NCBI GenBank assembly: GCA_008694505.1
Contig: VZDJ01000594.1
Location: 5,300,086 to 5,364,085 of the forward strand
Length of the DNA stretch: 64,000 bases
From: Cyanoderma ruficeps
Taxonomy: Eukaryota > Chordata > Aves > Passeriformes > Timaliidae
Reading direction: 5' to 3'
Shown here: positions 61,801 to 64,000 of the stretch, piece by piece
How the letters are laid out: the number at the start of each line of letters is the position of its first letter
Position numbering within the stretch: position 1 is the first letter of the stretch
Translations under genes and position numbers: made by a program
The notes under the pieces: model-generated
Told to the model about the DNA's origin: nothing
The model's database searches: none
What the model saw: the letters and a program-made list of their open reading frames with translations, nothing else

Positions 61801-64000
61801 TTTCACATGTGTCAAATGAATTATGTTTATTTGAACAGTAACTCCTCTGATTTAATACAATATATGCAGCACCTGATCTGAAGTCCACTGCAGCCCATGG
61901 GAGACGCCTCGTCAGTGAAACTTCACTGAGCCCTGCATGAAACAGCTGCTCCTATCCCTGCCACACTGGGAGTGCCCTGAGCACTTGGCCAACATGATGA
62001 CTGTTGCCACGTTTATGCAGTGAAAAAATCATTTCACATTTCATCAGTTAATTTACTGTTTTGACTTCAAAAGCTCAAGTGGCTTTTTTCTTGCAAGAAT
62101 TCAGAAACCAAGATGAATTTCTCTTCCCCAGGCCTGTTTATTATTAACATATTTTATACTCGAACAGGAACTATTTGGAAAGGTAACTGAGTTGGTCAAA
62201 GATTTTATTACTTAATCATCCTTATGGTCCCAAAGAATTATGAAAAATATGTTTACTTCTCTGTCCTTAACCAACCATCACATAGTTTTACTCTGTAATA
62301 CAGCCCTCTCTTTTGTCCCTATTACTCAATATAAGTCACCATCAAGGCTTGCTTGGTACTCAAAGCATGACTTGAGCACTTTAAAGAAAAGTTCCCTTAT
62401 GGAAGGAGTTGGAACCCATCAGAAGTTTTTAATTCCTCTTGTTTTCCCCCATGGTGGCGAGATACATAAGAAATCTGACATTTCTGGCACAGTTACCTTG
62501 CTAATTACATGGGCACTTGAACTGGGGGACTCATTTAACGAGAGTCTTCTCTGTGCAGCGTGAAGTTACAGCCATATCCACCAGCAGAGTTTGGGTGTGT
62601 GGAACAGGTGATTCATGAATGAGATCAAATCCCCGTGTCTGGAAATTCAAGTAGACATTAGAGAGAGCTGGCAAATACAGGCCAAGGAAAAATTAGAGAT
62701 GTTGCTGCTCTTTAGGCTGCACTTACAAATAGGACTGACCTGGCATCATTCCCAGATAAACTCAAGGATTTTACAGCTGAGTAAGCTGATTGGGAGTTAA
62801 TGCTGTATGATTGACTTGTTGTGCTCACAAGCCTCCTATTAACAGAGAGAATACCCACGAAAGGAAACAAGACTAAGTCTGGTAATTGCACAGCACTTGC
62901 CATCCTCGAGGATCTCGGAGCATTAAGCTGATAGTAGAGAGGGTGTTCCAGCCTTGCTGAGTTACAGCATCACTTAGAGCAGCCCAGACACCTCTGCAGG
63001 CTACACTAAACAAGAGTGAGGGGGAAATAAAGAAAGGCCTGAGCTGCTTCTCCTTGCATCTCATCTCCTGCAGAGATCAGTAAGACTTGAGCTGGGGTAT
63101 GAACTGGCAGCACAGTGGGTACTTTGTACTGTTCACCTCTTTAGGCAGATCTTGGAGAATGTGCCATAAAAGTTTTTGTGCCTGGTTTGGGTTGTCTGAG
63201 ACCCTTTCTGAAGGTGCCTTGCTCTCTCTGAAAGAGAGAAGTTCTTTGGCTCTTGAATTAAATCTCTTTTTAAAAGGACTCTCCATGTTTAAGTATCTGA
63301 AGTAATTCTGAGAAGACCATGTGCACACTTCTTTCACAGAGAATTAATTTTCTTCACATTATCAGATGTGATTAGGAAGGGATTCTGCTTATCACATGTA
63401 GAAAAGCCCAAGATAATGATTTTGGTCCAATTAGCACTTGGGAAGAGCTGTATCCTAGGACTTTAAACTGGAAAGGACATATTGCCCTGTGGAACTACTT
63501 TCTTCCTTTCCCCTGACCAGCAGCTGCCTCATCCTGAATACCAGACTTTCAACACAAAGTTAAAAATATGAACATTGCCCCAAACTTTCCTCTGTGGGAA
63601 ACCTAATAAAAATCAGCTATTATAGTTACCATCTGTATTTGGGAGAGTGAAACCACATCTCAGTGCACACTCTGGTGAGCACTAAATAATTGCTTTTCTT
63701 TTACTTTCAAAATAACATGAATACCTGGAGCTGGGGCAGCCCTGGGTGATCTTTTGCTGGGCCATCAGGATCTGTTTTGCTGTTTGTAAATTGGTGACGG
63801 CAACACCTATGTCATGTTACAACTAAAAGAAAACAGCAAATGCTCCTGATGACCTCGGTCTTAGCTTGTTTTGTACAGTGTGTGAGTTACTACAAATACA
63901 GAGTTTGAAGCAGCTCTTACCAATTATTATAGCAGAAGGTAATGGAAGGTAGAAGAGGTCGCTTGTCAATAAGAGAAAGCATTTAATGGACTGGATCAAA
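58889..64000 (+). other. Sequence downstream of the last certain exon; probably intron
   Basis: After the donor at 58889 there is about 5.1 kb with no certain exon. It contains an alternating TA/TG tract (60347-60394) and one weak candidate terminal exon (61374-61469). A good donor at 58889 implies that transcription and at least one more exon continue to the right, inside or beyond the window. Confidence 0.7.
60347..60394. repeat. Alternating TA/TG dinucleotide tract
   Basis: Forty-eight bases alternate strictly between pyrimidine and purine: TA units, TGTGTGCA, more TA units, a TG run, TA units again and a final TG. It is a compound microsatellite, intronic or downstream of the gene. Confidence 0.93.

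Noticed and set aside
1..64000. CRISPR arrays, tRNA genes, rRNA genes or operons
   Set aside because: None seen. The spaced repeats present are simple microsatellites and CR1 fragments, and the gene structure is that of a vertebrate with introns.

Overview
The window looks like intronic and exonic sequence of a bird genome. It is AT-rich, has split coding blocks with GT/AG borders, carries degraded CR1 retrotransposon 3' ends of the avian type (terminal TCATAGAAT-like repeats seen in antisense), and shows no bacterial-style gene packing. I can support one protein-coding gene. It lies on the + strand and runs through the whole window, and I identify it as NCKAP5 (Nck-associated protein 5). Both ends of the gene lie outside the window: the N-terminal exons are upstream of base 1, and the stop codon is probably beyond the last certain exon.

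Ten coding exons can be placed with splice signals and continuous phase: 1302-1421, 20538-20642, 24118-24306, 24786-28633 (a single 3.85 kb exon), 29335-29512, 33571-33649, 51993-52307, 54472-54608, 56017-56137 and 58701-58888. Joined, they give about 1760 codons without an in-frame stop. The first two continue a coiled-coil/leucine-rich N-terminal part. The third and fourth hold a long, Ser/Pro-rich, probably disordered scaffold with acidic patches, PxxP-type stretches and SxIP-like motifs, ending in a basic conserved block. The later small exons encode the C-terminal tail, including a tandem DSG motif and a CTYSAS block.

The rest is intron. The 19.1 kb intron (1422-20537) and the 18.3 kb intron (33650-51992) make up more than half of the window. 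Introns hold four CR1 fragments, a compound GGAT/GACA/GATA microsatellite at the left edge, a 27-base poly-T run ending in an ambiguous base, an alternating TA/TG tract and a short perfect hairpin. I found no tRNA, rRNA, CRISPR array, intact transposon or second gene.

I did not find a wholly new system. The points most worth a second look are the C-terminal exon(s) that appear to extend the protein past where I remember mammalian NCKAP5 ending, a CpG-dense patch coding for a double DSG motif, splice-phase constraints around the giant exon, and candidate EB1-binding motifs. The gene identification and comparisons with mammalian NCKAP5 rest on remembered family sequence and were not searched.
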